Counted from the first letter of the stretch, positions 17,791 to 28,120 are shown. The stretch: 64,000 bases of DNA from Cyanobacteria bacterium FACHB-63 (GCA_014695255.1 JACJNX010000011.1:1-64000), one strand, 5' to 3'. Numbers and translations are program-made. The notes: generated from the letters alone by a model not told the origin.

Positions 17791-20121
17791 TCAGATCGCA
17801 TCTAGGGCTTGATCGGCTGCGGTTGAATCGAGATTGGGGAGCAATTCCTCTGAGTGCATCAGCGAAACTTCCGGCTTAGAACCGATCGAAGCTTGAGCCT
17901 GGATTAAAGCGTGAAATCCACCACACAGCAACAAGCGATCGCCCGCCTGAAGACTTAGGGTTCCTTCTGGAAATCGAATCAGCTTTCCATCTCGTCGAAT
18001 AGTTTGTACAGCAATATTATACTGGCGCTGTAAATTCAATTCGATTAGCGTTTTGCCGACCAGTAGACTTTCCGCAGGAATCTGTAGCCATTGACAAGAT
18101 GAATTCGTGGACGGGACTGCGGCTTCTCCTTTTGCTAATTGATCAAAAGCTGCAACCTCATCGGGCGCACCGACAATGAGTAAGCGATCGCCTTGCTCCA
18201 GCGTAGTTTCGCTATCTGGATAGTCAATTTCCGTTCCGCCTGCACGTCGAATTGCCATCACCGTAATCCCAGTTAAACGGCGAGCATCAGTTTCTCCGAT
18301 CGACATTCCTAATAAGGGCGAAGCCTCGGATAATGCATACCAACGGCTATTCATTTCATTTGCTGCGACTTTAAGAGCGCGTGAAATCTCTTCAGAACGC
18401 TGATCTGGACGCAACTCTAAGTAGTGTGAATTTCGGATTAACTGCACTTCGCGCTGAATGGCTGGAGTCGGTAAACCCATGCCTGCCATCAAATGGGCGG
18501 ACAGTTCTAAGCTAGTTTCAAATTCAGGCTGCACCACCTCACGCGCACCCAGTTGGTACAGCAATTCAATATCTTTATCCTTGTTGGCTCTGACTACCAA
18601 ATCCAGATCAGGAGCAATCTCTAAAGATCGCTTCACGCATAATCGCGTACTCATCGCATCTGGAAGCGCGATCGCCATGCCTTGCGCTTGGGCAACTCCT
18701 GCTTTTTCTAAGACATACGAACTCGCTGCATTCCCGTAAATATAAGGAATTCCCGCTTCTCGAACCTTTTGGATCTGCGCTTCAGATTGATCAATCACAA
18801 GGACGGGATATTGTCGATCGCGCAGCAACCGTACAATGTTGCGTCCGATCCGACCATAACCACACACAATCACATGATCCTGAATCGGTAAATCTTCAGA
18901 AATTGCCAGCGGCTCATCTGATTGTTCCAGATATTGTGCCAACCAGGGAATCGATTCTCCCCAAGCAAACAGTTTTGGCACGAGTCGCAGCACGAACGGA
19001 GTCAGCACGAGCGTCACCGCCGTTGTCCCCAAAATTAACAGATAAACTTGGCGGGAGACGATGCCTAACGTTTGTCCCTCACTCGCGAGCACAAACGAAA
19101 ATTCTCCGATCTGAGCCAGTCCTAATCCAGCAATCAAAGCAGTTTTCAGCGGATAACGGAAGATGCGAACGAGTGGCGTAATAATCAAAAACTTGCCGAC
19201 AAATACGAGCGCGACTAAGCCGAGAATGAGTTCCAGGTTGTTCCAAAGAAACACGGGATCGATCAGCATCCCGATCGAAGCAAAAAACAGCGATGCAAAA
19301 ATGTCTCGCAGTGGCTCTACATAAGTGAGCGTTTGATCCGCATATTCCGCTTCTGAGATCATCAAGCCTGCAACAAAGGCTCCCATCTCGATCGATAATC
19401 CCAAATGCTCAGTTAGAAGCGCAATCCCCAAACACAGCGCCACGACCCCCAGCAGAAATAATTCGCGGCTCTCTGTTTTTGCTAGTAGCCTCAACAACGA
19501 CGGAATCACCCAAATTCCAGCCGCAACCGCGCCTAACGCAAACAGTCCCGTCTGAATCAGCGCCCAGCCGATCGCCAATCCCAATTGTTCCGCAGGCTGG
19601 TCTAATGCTGGCAACACCGCCAACATCAACCCCAGCGCCAAATCTTGAACGACCAGAATGCCTAACATCACTTGTCCGTGTGGCGTTCCGGTCTCATTGC
19701 GCTCCATCAAGCACTTCAGCACCACAGCCGTCGAAGAGAGAGACAGAATTGCTCCCAAAAATACGCCCTGCGTCGGTGACGTGACCCATCCCATCGTCAG
19801 CGCCACTAAAGTCGTCACTACGATCGTCAGCGCAATTTGCAGCCCACCCCCGCCGAGACTAATAACTTTGACTTTCTTAAGTTCAGAGAATGAGAATTCA
19901 ACTCCTAGCGCAAATAGTAAAAACGCTACTCCAAACTGTGCCAGCGTTTCCACCTGCACCAATTCTTTAATTAACCCAAGTCCAGTCGGACCTACAATCA
20001 CACCCGCCACCAAATACCCCAGTAGCACAGGTTGCTTGAGCAGCGCAGCCATCAATCCACCCGCTGCCGCTGCCGCCAAAACTGAAACAAGATCAACAAT
20101 AAGCCGAAAGTCTTCTTGCAC
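17791..20121 (-). CDS. KefB-type cation:proton antiporter (CPA2) with TrkA domains
   Basis: A 776-residue membrane transporter. Residues 1-390 contain about twelve helices with CPA2 features (GYLVAGVIVGPTGLG, ALGVEFSF, LSSTAVVLK). A TrkA-N/RCK domain follows (DHVIVCGYGRIGRNIVRLL, about 418-530), then two TrkA-C modules (about 590-755). The RCK and TrkA-C parts gate K+ or Na+/H+ exchange in response to nucleotides. The start is GTG at 20121. It is divergent from sasA across a 250-bp spacer that must hold both promoters. Confidence 0.92.
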   Translation of the reverse strand: MQEDFRLIVDLVSVLAAAAAGGLMAALLKQPVLLGYLVAGVIVGPTGLGLIKELVQVETLAQFGVAFLLFALGVEFSFSELKKVKVISLGGGGLQIALTIVVTTLVALTMGWVTSPTQGVFLGAILSLSSTAVVLKCLMERNETGTPHGQVMLGILVVQDLALGLMLAVLPALDQPAEQLGLAIGWALIQTGLFALGAVAAGIWVIPSLLRLLAKTESRELFLLGVVALCLGIALLTEHLGLSIEMGAFVAGLMISEAEYADQTLTYVEPLRDIFASLFFASIGMLIDPVFLWNNLELILGLVALVFVGKFLIITPLVRIFRYPLKTALIAGLGLAQIGEFSFVLASEGQTLGIVSRQVYLLILGTTAVTLVLTPFVLRLVPKLFAWGESIPWLAQYLEQSDEPLAISEDLPIQDHVIVCGYGRIGRNIVRLLRDRQYPVLVIDQSEAQIQKVREAGIPYIYGNAASSYVLEKAGVAQAQGMAIALPDAMSTRLCVKRSLEIAPDLDLVVRANKDKDIELLYQLGAREVVQPEFETSLELSAHLMAGMGLPTPAIQREVQLIRNSHYLELRPDQRSEEISRALKVAANEMNSRWYALSEASPLLGMSIGETDARRLTGITVMAIRRAGGTEIDYPDSETTLEQGDRLLIVGAPDEVAAFDQLAKGEAAVPSTNSSCQWLQIPAESLLVGKTLIELNLQRQYNIAVQTIRRDGKLIRFPEGTLSLQAGDRLLLCGGFHALIQAQASIGSKPEVSLMHSEELLPNLDSTAADQALDAI

Positions 20122-20374
20122 GGATTTTTATGAATATTAGAAAATTATCAAAGTCTATTAACATCACTTTACAAGGAATCGGGAACTTCTGGAGAGAACT
20201 GCGTCTGCGAATCTGCTTGGATCGCTCTGATTTGCAAGGGATACGGTAATCTATAGAGAAGTGATCTGTAGACCGACAATTTGAATCTAATCCGACTCCA
20301 CTTTATATAGTGCTTCAGTCGCTGAAAGCTACGATCGCTCTATTTGTTCGCACCCGTTCTGAGAGTGCTAATTC

Positions 20375-21541
20375 ATGACGATGCAGGCACCCACCCAATC
20401 CAACCTCGACGCTAACGTGCCCCTCCAGATTTTACTGTTCGTCGATCAGCGCCCTGCGTCAAGCGAACAGATTCGTCAGATCCGCGACTTTCTCAACGAT
20501 CGGAGTGCTGAATGTCCGTTTGAGCTTGAGATTATCGATGTGGGTGAGCAACCGTATCTTGCTGAGCATTTTCGTCTCGTTGCAACCCCAACGCTGATCA
20601 AACTCCACCCAGAGCCGCGCCAAACCCTAGCCGGTAGTGATCTCATTGCCCAGTTGAGAAACTGGTGGTCGCGCTGGCAAAAATCTGTCGAAGACATTAC
20701 CAATTCTCCCCAAACTGCAACAACGCCCGATTCTGTGGGAGTCGCTTCGATCGGGCACTCCGCCGAACTGATGAAGCTAAGCGATGAAGTTTTCCGGTTA
20801 CAGCGCGAAAACGAAAATCTTCAAGCACAGCTTCACTTTAAAGATCAGATCATCTCGATGCTGGCGCATGATCTTCGCAATCCACTGACTGCTGCATCGA
20901 TCGCGATCGAGACTCTGGAAATTGCCCATAAACAAGCAGATGGGCAACCGTCCCGCCTCACACCCGCAATGACTGCAAACTTGCTCAAACACGGACGGAC
21001 TCAAATTCGGACGATCGACCGGATGATCACAGATATCCTACAGGCGGCAAGAGGAACAAGCGCTGAACTGCACATTCAGCCGGAAAAGTTAGACCTTGGT
21101 GCACTGTGTCAGGATGTGGTTCTTAGCCTTGCTGATCGGATTCAATCGAAACAGCAGCACATTGCGACCGATATTCCTTCTGACCTACCGATCGTCTATG
21201 CCGATGCTGAACGAGTGCGACAGGTGGTCACGAATATTTTGGACAACGCGATCAAGTACACGCCGACAGACGGAACGATTCAGATCTCAATTTTGCACCG
21301 GACGGCACAGAAAGTTCAGGTCAGTATTTGCGACAACGGGCCGGGAGTTCCGCTAGAAAACCGCGATCGCATTTTTGAGGATCATTACCGTTTGCAGCGA
21401 GATGTAGCCCAAGAGGGTTACGGTATCGGCTTATCGTTGTGTCAGCGGATTGTGCGGGCGCACTACGGTCAAATTTGGGTTGATTCCGTTGCAAATCAAG
21501 GCAGTTGTTTTCATTTTACGCTTCCTGTTTTTCGAGTTTAA
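20375..21541 (+). CDS. sasA: Clock-associated histidine kinase SasA
   Basis: SasA reads the KaiC phosphorylation state and passes phosphate to the response regulator RpaA to drive circadian output. The 388-residue protein has an N-terminal KaiB-like sensory domain (about 17-103, with [19 protein letters not shown]). A linker coiled coil (about 130-158) precedes a HisKA domain with phospho-acceptor His165 in [10 protein letters not shown]. The HATPase domain has its N-box at NILDNAIKY (Asn291) and the DNGPG and GYGIGLSL boxes. Length and order match the family. kaiABC and rpaA are not in the window. Confidence 0.94.
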   Translation: MTMQAPTQSNLDANVPLQILLFVDQRPASSEQIRQIRDFLNDRSAECPFELEIIDVGEQPYLAEHFRLVATPTLIKLHPEPRQTLAGSDLIAQLRNWWSRWQKSVEDITNSPQTATTPDSVGVASIGHSAELMKLSDEVFRLQRENENLQAQLHFKDQIISMLAHDLRNPLTAASIAIETLEIAHKQADGQPSRLTPAMTANLLKHGRTQIRTIDRMITDILQAARGTSAELHIQPEKLDLGALCQDVVLSLADRIQSKQQHIATDIPSDLPIVYADAERVRQVVTNILDNAIKYTPTDGTIQISILHRTAQKVQVSICDNGPGVPLENRDRIFEDHYRLQRDVAQEGYGIGLSLCQRIVRAHYGQIWVDSVANQGSCFHFTLPVFRV

Positions 21542-22523
21542 CTTTGCCTGTTAGCAGAAATTTCTAGATTTCAGTAGTTGCACTGAAGACAAAATTTGCG
21601 TGATTGTCATGCCAATTTATCCTGCTTCAAGGTTTGATGTTGCTCCAACTTTTAGAGGTCAAATCCGAATTCATAATTTTTCTTGAGATGAGCTTTATAG
21701 ATAGAAAATATTGCTCTTAATACACGAAATCTTTAAATTTAGGGCTTCATTAGAGCAAGACACGAAGATTATTCAAGCGTTTCTGATAAAACTAACTTAG
21801 AAATCCCGGTATCTAAAATTGTAAAAAATGGTACGTAACATTCAAGCTTTACTGAAAGCGGCATTTCTTAGTAATAGTAAAAAACTTAAAGAATGGACAC
21901 TCGCGTAGCAATTGAGAAAGCTTACTTTGTACTTCTCCTGTAATGATGATCTCTAAGCAGGGCTTTAGGAATTAATTAGGTAGTTACTTTCTCCGTATTT
22001 CACCTCAAGTAGTGCCTTGGATTACAAGAAGTACCAGGAATACTTTGCTTGATAATGACAAACTCAAATTTAAAGAACACTTCATCAATTCATTACATAA
22101 GAAACTGCGCTAAAAATAGGAATTCCAATTCAGCAATACTCTTTTTTGTTTTTTGAGCCTATTGCTTTAAAGTGTTCGTGAAAACTGGTGTTATTACGGT
22201 ACTACTTTCAAAGGTACTCGCCTATAAATGGGCATAAGCGCTGTGTGCAGCGAAACTTCTTCAGCTTGATTTCATCACAATGCCGCGAGATTTTTGTAGC
22301 TGTTTCAGCGATATCGCTGATTTGAGTTCCTTCTCAGGAATGTTAGGTTCGAGTAGCAGAGGATTGTTTTCTTTGATCTTGCTCGATCGCGCTCTGGAGC
22401 AACTTATTCCAGGAATTACTGAAGGTGCATTGAATCGTTTGCAATACTTTGGTGGAATTTTGCCATTGTCAAGCCCGGTCTGAACTATCAACCACTATTC
22501 ACATCATGGGACTGCTTGGGTAG
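21542..22523. other. AT-rich intergenic stretch without a convincing gene
   Basis: About 980 bp that is clearly richer in A and T than its surroundings and largely lacks HIP1-type octamers. The only open frames are an antiparallel pair near 22261-22491 (76 codons minus, 67 codons plus), neither with a recognisable family or ribosome-binding site. It may be decayed sequence, a small-RNA locus or the regulatory region for the gene at 22524. Confidence 0.5.
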
Positions 22524-22796
22524 ATGAATTACGATCCTTTAGAATGCAACGTCACCACCTCCGAAGTGGGTGTCTACGAATGCGAAGTTCACCTGAAATT
22601 TAGGCTCATTGAAGAGAAGACTGTTTTAAGTAATCCAGAGCAACTGCTTGAGTTTTTGCTAGATGCCTACGCTTGCGGTGCCGATGAGTATTTGGAACCC
22701 GTTGAGGCAGAGGTGAAAACGAAAGAGATTTCTGAGGTTACGGCTTCTCCGCAAATGCGTCGCCGTTTAATCCGTCTTCGTAATTCAAAGGACTAA
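22524..22796 (+). CDS. Small conserved cyanobacterial protein (Asr1734/Npun_R1517-like)
   Basis: A 90-residue acidic protein with the core VGVYECEVHLKFRLIEEK and the C-terminal end PQMRRRLIRLRN. From memory this resembles the small Asr1734/Npun_R1517 proteins, which have been linked to negative control of heterocyst differentiation. Related copies also occur in species without heterocysts. No domain beyond this is visible. It is a single-gene unit followed by a clean terminator. Confidence 0.6.
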   Translation: MNYDPLECNVTTSEVGVYECEVHLKFRLIEEKTVLSNPEQLLEFLLDAYACGADEYLEPVEAEVKTKEISEVTASPQMRRRLIRLRNSKD

Positions 22797-22836
22797 AACT
22801 ACCCTGAAACGTTGAGCGTCAAGCAATAAGACCGAG

Positions 22837-22860
22837 AAAAGAGCCTGACGGCTCTTTTTT
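22837..22860 (+). terminator. Rho-independent terminator
   Basis: AAGAGCC (22839-22845) pairs with GGCTCTT (22850-22856) around a 4-nt loop and runs into six T residues. It lies 40 bp after the stop of the small protein gene. Confidence 0.9.
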
Positions 22861-22913
22861 GCATGCGGGATCGATTGATCGCACAATAGTAAGGAGTGAT
22901 CCGTAAGAGCGCC

Positions 22914-24317
22914 ATGAACTCAGCATTATCCGACGCTAAAAACCTAATTTCTGATTTGATTCGTCGATATCGGCATCGTGTCGATTATTTAGCGATTCGG
23001 CTCGAAGCGGCAGAAGGAACAGACATCCTGCTGCGAGGTCATAAAATCGAAACGCTGAGCGAGGGCATTTCGATCGGTGGACAAGTCCGGGCTTGCTATA
23101 AGGGCGGCTGGGGCTTTTCGAGTTTCAATCAGCTATCCAGTTTGAAAGAGCGAGTCGAAGATGCGATTGCGGCAGCTCGATTAGTTGGAACCGATGAAAC
23201 GGTTTTAGCCCCGGTTGCGCCGATTCAGGATGAACGATCGCTGTTGCTTACGGGAAGCAATCCGCGCCAGATTCCGCTCTTCGAGAAGAAAGCGCTTTGT
23301 CAACATTACGGAGAAATTCTTCGCAGCGTTGATCCCCGCGTTGCCACGATTTCTGTCCGGTATGGCGACAGTGCTCAGCGCATGATTTTGGCAACTTCAG
23401 ACGGCAGTTTGATTGAGCAGTCTTGGGTCGATCTGGAGATGCGATTTGCGGCAACAGCACGCAATGGTGAAACGGTGCAGACTGGACGGGAAACGGTTGG
23501 ATCGCGCAAAGCTTACGAAGATTTATTGAACCTCGATCTCCAGGTACAAGAGGCAGCACAGCGGGCAGTGAACTCTCTTGCGCTTCCGCCTGTCAAGGGT
23601 AACGCTTATACAGTTGTGATTGATCCGATTTTGTCCGGATTGTTTGTGCATGAAGCGTTTGGGCATTTGTCTGAAGCAGACATGGCGTATGAGAACCCTG
23701 ATATTTTGGAAGTGATGAGTCTTGGGCGACGATTTGGATCGCCTGAGCTACAGATTTATGATGGAGCCGCGATCGAAGGGCATCGAGGCAGCTATTTTTA
23801 TGACGATGAGGGTGTTCCGGCAACGACAACCCAACTGATCGAAGATGGGGTTTTGGTGGGGCGCTTACACTCCCGCGAAACCGCAGGCAAGTTAGAGGAA
23901 GCACCCACCGGAAATGCCCGCTGTCTGAACTATCACTATCCGCCGATCGTTCGAATGACGAATACTTGGATCGAGCGCGGCAAAACTCCTGTGAAGGATT
24001 TGTTTCAGGATATCAAGGAAGGAGTCTATGCCCGCAATTGGATTGGCGGCATGACCAACGGAGAAATGTTCACGTTTACAGCGGGTGAAGCCTGGATGAT
24101 TCGTCAGGGTGAAATCGCGGAACCTGTGCGGGATGTGACGCTCTCTGGAAATGCGTTTAAGACATTGGCAGACATTGAAGCGATCGGCGATGACTTCTTC
24201 TGGGATGAGTCCGGGGGATGTGGCAAAGGCGGACAGAGCGGATTAGCGGTGGGATGCGGAGGTCCCAGTTTAAGAATCCGTGATGTCGTGGTGGGTGGAG
24301 AAGCGATCGATGATTAA
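22914..24317 (+). CDS. tldD: TldD/PmbA family metalloprotease
   Basis: A 467-residue protein of the TldD/PmbA family. TldD carries the zinc site of the TldD-TldE heterodimer, which in other bacteria degrades unfolded peptides and helps mature microcin B17. The metal motif HEAFGH (His246, Glu247, His250) is present, identifying the active TldD-type subunit. The C-terminal ESGGCGKGGQSGLAVGCGG block is also typical. The ATG at 22914 is chosen over GTG 22896, because the AAGGAG at about 22891 sits too close to the GTG. The partner gene pmbA is not adjacent. It is convergent with the SGNH gene across 6 bp. Confidence 0.9.
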   Translation: MNSALSDAKNLISDLIRRYRHRVDYLAIRLEAAEGTDILLRGHKIETLSEGISIGGQVRACYKGGWGFSSFNQLSSLKERVEDAIAAARLVGTDETVLAPVAPIQDERSLLLTGSNPRQIPLFEKKALCQHYGEILRSVDPRVATISVRYGDSAQRMILATSDGSLIEQSWVDLEMRFAATARNGETVQTGRETVGSRKAYEDLLNLDLQVQEAAQRAVNSLALPPVKGNAYTVVIDPILSGLFVHEAFGHLSEADMAYENPDILEVMSLGRRFGSPELQIYDGAAIEGHRGSYFYDDEGVPATTTQLIEDGVLVGRLHSRETAGKLEEAPTGNARCLNYHYPPIVRMTNTWIERGKTPVKDLFQDIKEGVYARNWIGGMTNGEMFTFTAGEAWMIRQGEIAEPVRDVTLSGNAFKTLADIEAIGDDFFWDESGGCGKGGQSGLAVGCGGPSLRIRDVVVGGEAIDD

Positions 24318-24323
24318 TGCAGC

Positions 24324-25904
24324 TTAATAGTTGGCTCTCAACACTCCATTCATGAAGCTGAACACGCTATCAAACCAGCCAATCGTGTTGATGATATCTT
24401 CAACCAATTGGGGCGGTTGGGAAATTAGGGTATCAAGCGCAATCAGTCGATCGAAATCAATCTGAACATCACCCGATCGCTTTTGTCCCTGAGCATCATA
24501 GAACTCAACATCCGCAAGCTGCATGATTTTGATCAATTCTTGTGCAATGATGCCATATCCGATCGTCGTTGCATGAATTCCATCGAGCGAGAACAATCCG
24601 CCCTGCAATCGCCCCTGTGCATTCGATCGAAAAAATCGCGAATCCGGTACAGGCTTTAAAGCTTGCAGTGCAGGCGGTAGTTCATAAGGCACCCACCACT
24701 CCGGTTGCACTCGCGGTTGGTCAAAAAAGCGACGTGCCGCTAAGCGATCGAGCAATTCCACCATCTCAAATAGATACCAATCTCTGCCCTGAGTGCGACC
24801 CTCTCGCACCACATTCGCGATCGCATCATTGTATTGATCAATTGCACTATCAATTGCTCTGGCTTCATTCGCGGTCAAGTGAGGATGTCTTGCTGGATTA
24901 AACGACTGATCTTTAATCCAGAACTGTGTGTAGTAAGGAAAGTATCTTGATTCGGGTACTACTTTTTCGCCCACACCCCGCGCAAACGGCGCGATCGTCA
25001 CATGCGGAACTGTACACCAAATTACATGACGAGCGCGGATCTGCTTCACTTGCTCCACAATTAGATCAAGCTCCGCTTGGAAGTGAATCGGTCGCCAAAC
25101 CGTGTAGCGATCGTTGACATTCATATCGTCATAGCCAACATCCGACCATTCTACCTTGAAGGTTAGAATGCTCCCTAATGCATTGTTTGATCCAATAAAA
25201 ATAATCAGCGTTTCGATCTCTTCATTGGATAACGCTTGTGCAGTCTGAAGTGGCGATAATGCTTGTCCTGCCTGATTTCGTGCAGTATTGAGAACGCGAA
25301 TTGCAGCACGCTCATTGTGATGATCAACTGTCTGTTTAATGAAGTTATCTTTAGGCAGGTTATCGCGTAAAACTTCAAGACAGATATCTGCATTACGAGA
25401 TATTGTGTTCCGCAAGTCCCAACCGTACACCGCTAAATTGTGGTTAATCTCACCTTGGGCTGAGAACTGAGATCCTGCACCCCTCTCCCAAAAGTCCTCA
25501 GTACGATCGAGAAAACTTCGTACATTCAACAGCCCGAACGGAACTTCCCACCACTTCAGGTGTCCGCCATACTTCATTTCTAAGCTACGAGCGATCGACT
25601 CCAAGTTAAGCGGAAGCCCATAACCTGGACTATCGTAAGTCGGGTATCGGAAGTCTTTCCAGCCCAATTCGCGAGCAATCATCGCGGCATAGGAAAGATG
25701 AGTTTGATAGATTGCTCCGCTTTGAAAGCCGTGGGTTAGCGAATCGCCGATCGTCACTAATCGATGCTTTGGTGTACTTTGTCGATCGACTTGAACTGGA
25801 ATTCCCAAAGTTGGATCAGATTCTGGTTGGCGTGGCTCGGCTCGAATCAACACATCTGGGGGCGTTTTTGAATCGAGCATGGCTGAAATGACAGTCTTTT
25901 CCAT
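24324..25904 (-). CDS. SGNH/GDSL family hydrolase
   Basis: A 526-residue serine-hydrolase-fold protein. Block I is VTIGDSLTHGF with nucleophile Ser55, block III is IIFIGSNNALGS with the oxyanion Asn, and block V is DGIHATTIGYG with the Asp and His. These match lipase, esterase or carbohydrate-esterase activity. It is unusually long for the family, with inserts between blocks I and III. No signal peptide is seen. The start at 25904 is supported by GGAGGTAAGG just upstream on the minus strand, and is preferred over an open extension to 25928. Confidence 0.85.
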   Translation of the reverse strand: MEKTVISAMLDSKTPPDVLIRAEPRQPESDPTLGIPVQVDRQSTPKHRLVTIGDSLTHGFQSGAIYQTHLSYAAMIARELGWKDFRYPTYDSPGYGLPLNLESIARSLEMKYGGHLKWWEVPFGLLNVRSFLDRTEDFWERGAGSQFSAQGEINHNLAVYGWDLRNTISRNADICLEVLRDNLPKDNFIKQTVDHHNERAAIRVLNTARNQAGQALSPLQTAQALSNEEIETLIIFIGSNNALGSILTFKVEWSDVGYDDMNVNDRYTVWRPIHFQAELDLIVEQVKQIRARHVIWCTVPHVTIAPFARGVGEKVVPESRYFPYYTQFWIKDQSFNPARHPHLTANEARAIDSAIDQYNDAIANVVREGRTQGRDWYLFEMVELLDRLAARRFFDQPRVQPEWWVPYELPPALQALKPVPDSRFFRSNAQGRLQGGLFSLDGIHATTIGYGIIAQELIKIMQLADVEFYDAQGQKRSGDVQIDFDRLIALDTLISQPPQLVEDIINTIGWFDSVFSFMNGVLRANY

Positions 25905-26175
25905 GATCCTTACCTCCAAGTGCATCAATACAGTATCAACATCAGGTAAACAAACAATGTTCTACTTTGGCTAATTTCTCAATCTATGTTTACTGAAACT
26001 TCTTAAACGTCTCTCTCCTCAGGGGGATACTCTATCTAAATAGAGGCGACTTAGGATAGATCCCTCTACTTCAAGTTCTACCTTAAAATCGCTTTACCAA
26101 TTAAAAACTTGTGGCGACCTCACACTCGGTGGTGACTGATAGTTTATTGATAATAATTGAGGCTTGGCAATAGGC

Positions 26176-26883
26176 ATGATTCGAGTCATATTGATTGAAG
26201 ACCACGACCTAACCCGCGTTGGCATACGAGCCGCTCTACAGCAACGTGAGGGCTTTGAAGTAATTGGAGATGCGCGTGATGCTAAGTCGGGATTAAGACT
26301 ACTCAGAACCTCTCATCCCGATGTCGCGATCGTTGATATCGGTCTACCGGACTCGACTGGGATTGATCTCACGCAGCAATTTAAGCAGGCACAAGCTCAG
26401 GGTGAATGTCCCAACACAAAGATCCTGATTATGACTATGCAGGATAGCGAAGATACGGTGCTAGCTGCATTTGCCGCTGGAGCCGATTCTTACTGCATGA
26501 AAGATGCCAGCATTGATAAGCTTGCTCAGGCGATTCAAACAACCGCTAGCGGTAATGCTTGGATTGATCCGGCGATCGCTCGTGTTGTTCTTTCCCAGAC
26601 GCAAAAATCGTACGGTTCAGGGCAACAGTCTGCTGAAGCGCCTACCATTTCAATCAACCGTCTGTCCGATGAAGACTTTATTCCCGCTTATCCTCTGACT
26701 GAGCGCGAATTAGAAGTGTTAAAGCTAATTGTTGATGGTTGCAGCAATGCTCAAATCGCAGAAAAGCTATACATTACTGTTGGAACAGTAAAGACTCACG
26801 TTCGCAACATTCTAAACAAGCTCTGTGCAGACGATCGTACGCAAGTAGCAGTCCGCGCCTTGAGAACTGGCTTGGTTCAATAG
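26176..26883 (+). CDS. NarL/FixJ-type response regulator
   Basis: A 235-residue two-domain regulator. The receiver domain (about 1-125) has the acidic pair in IEDHD, phospho-acceptor Asp in VAIVDIGLPDSTG and the Lys in YCMKDAS. The C-terminal LuxR-type HTH is LTERELEVLKLIVDGCSNAQIAEKLYITVGTVKTHVRNILNKL. The ATG at 26176 (MIRVILIEDHD) is preferred to a TTG at 26164. No kinase gene is immediately beside it, and the spacer upstream contains small inverted repeats such as CTCTATCTAAATAGAG at about 26028. Confidence 0.93.
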   Translation: MIRVILIEDHDLTRVGIRAALQQREGFEVIGDARDAKSGLRLLRTSHPDVAIVDIGLPDSTGIDLTQQFKQAQAQGECPNTKILIMTMQDSEDTVLAAFAAGADSYCMKDASIDKLAQAIQTTASGNAWIDPAIARVVLSQTQKSYGSGQQSAEAPTISINRLSDEDFIPAYPLTERELEVLKLIVDGCSNAQIAEKLYITVGTVKTHVRNILNKLCADDRTQVAVRALRTGLVQ

Positions 26884-26902
26884 TTCAGCTTAATTTGATT
26901 TT

Positions 26903-26951
26903 AGGGTGCATCCTGAATGAATTCGTCTTGAGTCCATTTAGGCTGCACCCT
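26903..26951. terminator. Hairpin between two convergent regulator genes
   Basis: A 16-bp arm beginning AGGGTGCATCC (26903-26918) pairs, with two mismatches, with 26936-26951 (ending CTGCACCCT). It lies between the LuxR regulator ending at 26883 and the minus-strand receiver ending at 26979, and could act as a bidirectional terminator. Confidence 0.55.
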
Positions 26952-26978
26952 TATGTGTTTTCTGCGGCACCGGGGCAA

Positions 26979-27347
26979 TTAAGCAGTTAGGGCTTCAATC
27001 CGGGATAACAATTGCGACAAATCGATCGGCTTTTGAATATAGCCATTCGCGCCCGCATCTAATCCAGGTTGAACCTGCACCTTGTCGTGAGCCGAGATTA
27101 GCAGAATTGGAGTTGTATGATCGTTCGATCGGATTTCTTGCGTCACTTCTAACCCATTCATTCCGGGCATCATGACATCAAGCAAGACCAGATCTGGATT
27201 ACAAAGCTGAAATCGATTCAATGCAGCGCTACCACAGTCTGCAACTTCAACTTCAAACCCTTCTGCTTCCAAAAACACTTGTAGCAATAGCAAATTGTCT
27301 GCGGTATCATCCACTGCTAATATTCGTCGCCCCTTTCGCTCTAACAC
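26979..27347 (-). CDS. Stand-alone receiver-domain response regulator
   Basis: A single CheY-like receiver of about 122 residues. It has RRILAVDDTADN (acidic pair), LVLLDVMMPGMNG (phospho-acceptor Asp), ILLISAHDK (Ser switch residue) and GYIQKPID (conserved Lys). There is no output domain, so it probably shuttles phosphate or docks onto a kinase. The frame is open to an ATG at 27440. A GTG at 27347 preceded by AGGA at good spacing fits the receiver boundary and avoids running into the promoter of the divergent HdeD-like gene. Confidence 0.85.
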   Translation of the reverse strand: MLERKGRRILAVDDTADNLLLLQVFLEAEGFEVEVADCGSAALNRFQLCNPDLVLLDVMMPGMNGLEVTQEIRSNDHTTPILLISAHDKVQVQPGLDAGANGYIQKPIDLSQLLSRIEALTA

Positions 27348-27562
27348 TGCTTTATTCCTAGTATTTCTTAAAATTAATAACCGTCCCAAGACAAGCTTAG
27401 ATATTCTGATGATTGCTTTTCTTTTGTCAAATACAGTCATACCGGGGAATGATCTTCGCTCAATCTTTCGTCAGGATTGTAGTCTATCTCTTCAGGGACT
27501 TATCGATCACTCAAGCATTTTCTACTGTAGGGATGGTTCTAAATACTGTAGGAGAAATTTTT

Positions 27563-28120
27563 ATGACAGCAAGTATCGAACAGCCCAAGAGCAGAAATGG
27601 TGCGCTTTGGTCGGGTATTCTATTGATTGCATTAGGGCTTGGTGCTGTTGTTGCGCCTGTGTTCTCGACGCTAGTGAGCGAAACCTGGATTGCGTTGATT
27701 ATTCTTTCAGCGGGGTTTACTAAGCTTGTATATGCAGTGCAGACTCGCAATCAAGGCGGCTTTCTCTGGAAGATCCTCTTGAGTGCCCTGTATATTGCAA
27801 CCGGAATTATGCTGTTTGTATCTCCTCTAACCGGAGTATTAACGCTGACCTTGCTCCTCGGTAGCTTCTTGTTAACAGAAGGCGCATTTGAGCTTATTTT
27901 GGCATTCCGCGTGCGCGAACAGAAAAATTGGTTTTGGCTGTTGGGCAATGCAATTATCACGGCTGGATTAGGTGCACTGATTTGGTCTCAGTATCCGTCT
28001 AACGCACCTTGGTTGCTTGGAACGTTGGTCGGTGCCAGCATTTTTGCAAGCGGTCTGTCGCGAGTGATGTTCTCGCTGAATCCGGAGGCGCAGTCTGAAA
28101 CTCCGGCGACCTCTGCCTAA
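27563..28120 (+). CDS. HdeD family membrane protein
   Basis: A 185-residue integral membrane protein with six predicted helices arranged as repeated two-helix units (LWSGILLIALGLGAVVAPVF, ALIILSAGFTKLVYAV, ILLSALYIATGIMLFVSP and so on). This is the DUF308/HdeD pattern. HdeD supports acid resistance in E. coli, but the role in cyanobacteria is unknown. The start at 27563 (MTASIEQPKS) is supported by GGAGA eight bases upstream. An upstream extension of the frame to 27413 lacks such support. Confidence 0.9.
   Translation: MTASIEQPKSRNGALWSGILLIALGLGAVVAPVFSTLVSETWIALIILSAGFTKLVYAVQTRNQGGFLWKILLSALYIATGIMLFVSPLTGVLTLTLLLGSFLLTEGAFELILAFRVREQKNWFWLLGNAIITAGLGALIWSQYPSNAPWLLGTLVGASIFASGLSRVMFSLNPEAQSETPATSA

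Noticed and set aside
22261-22491. Antiparallel open frames of 76 (minus) and 67 (plus) codons
   Set aside because: Neither has a recognisable family, ribosome-binding site or coding-like composition, and they mirror each other in an AT-rich gap.
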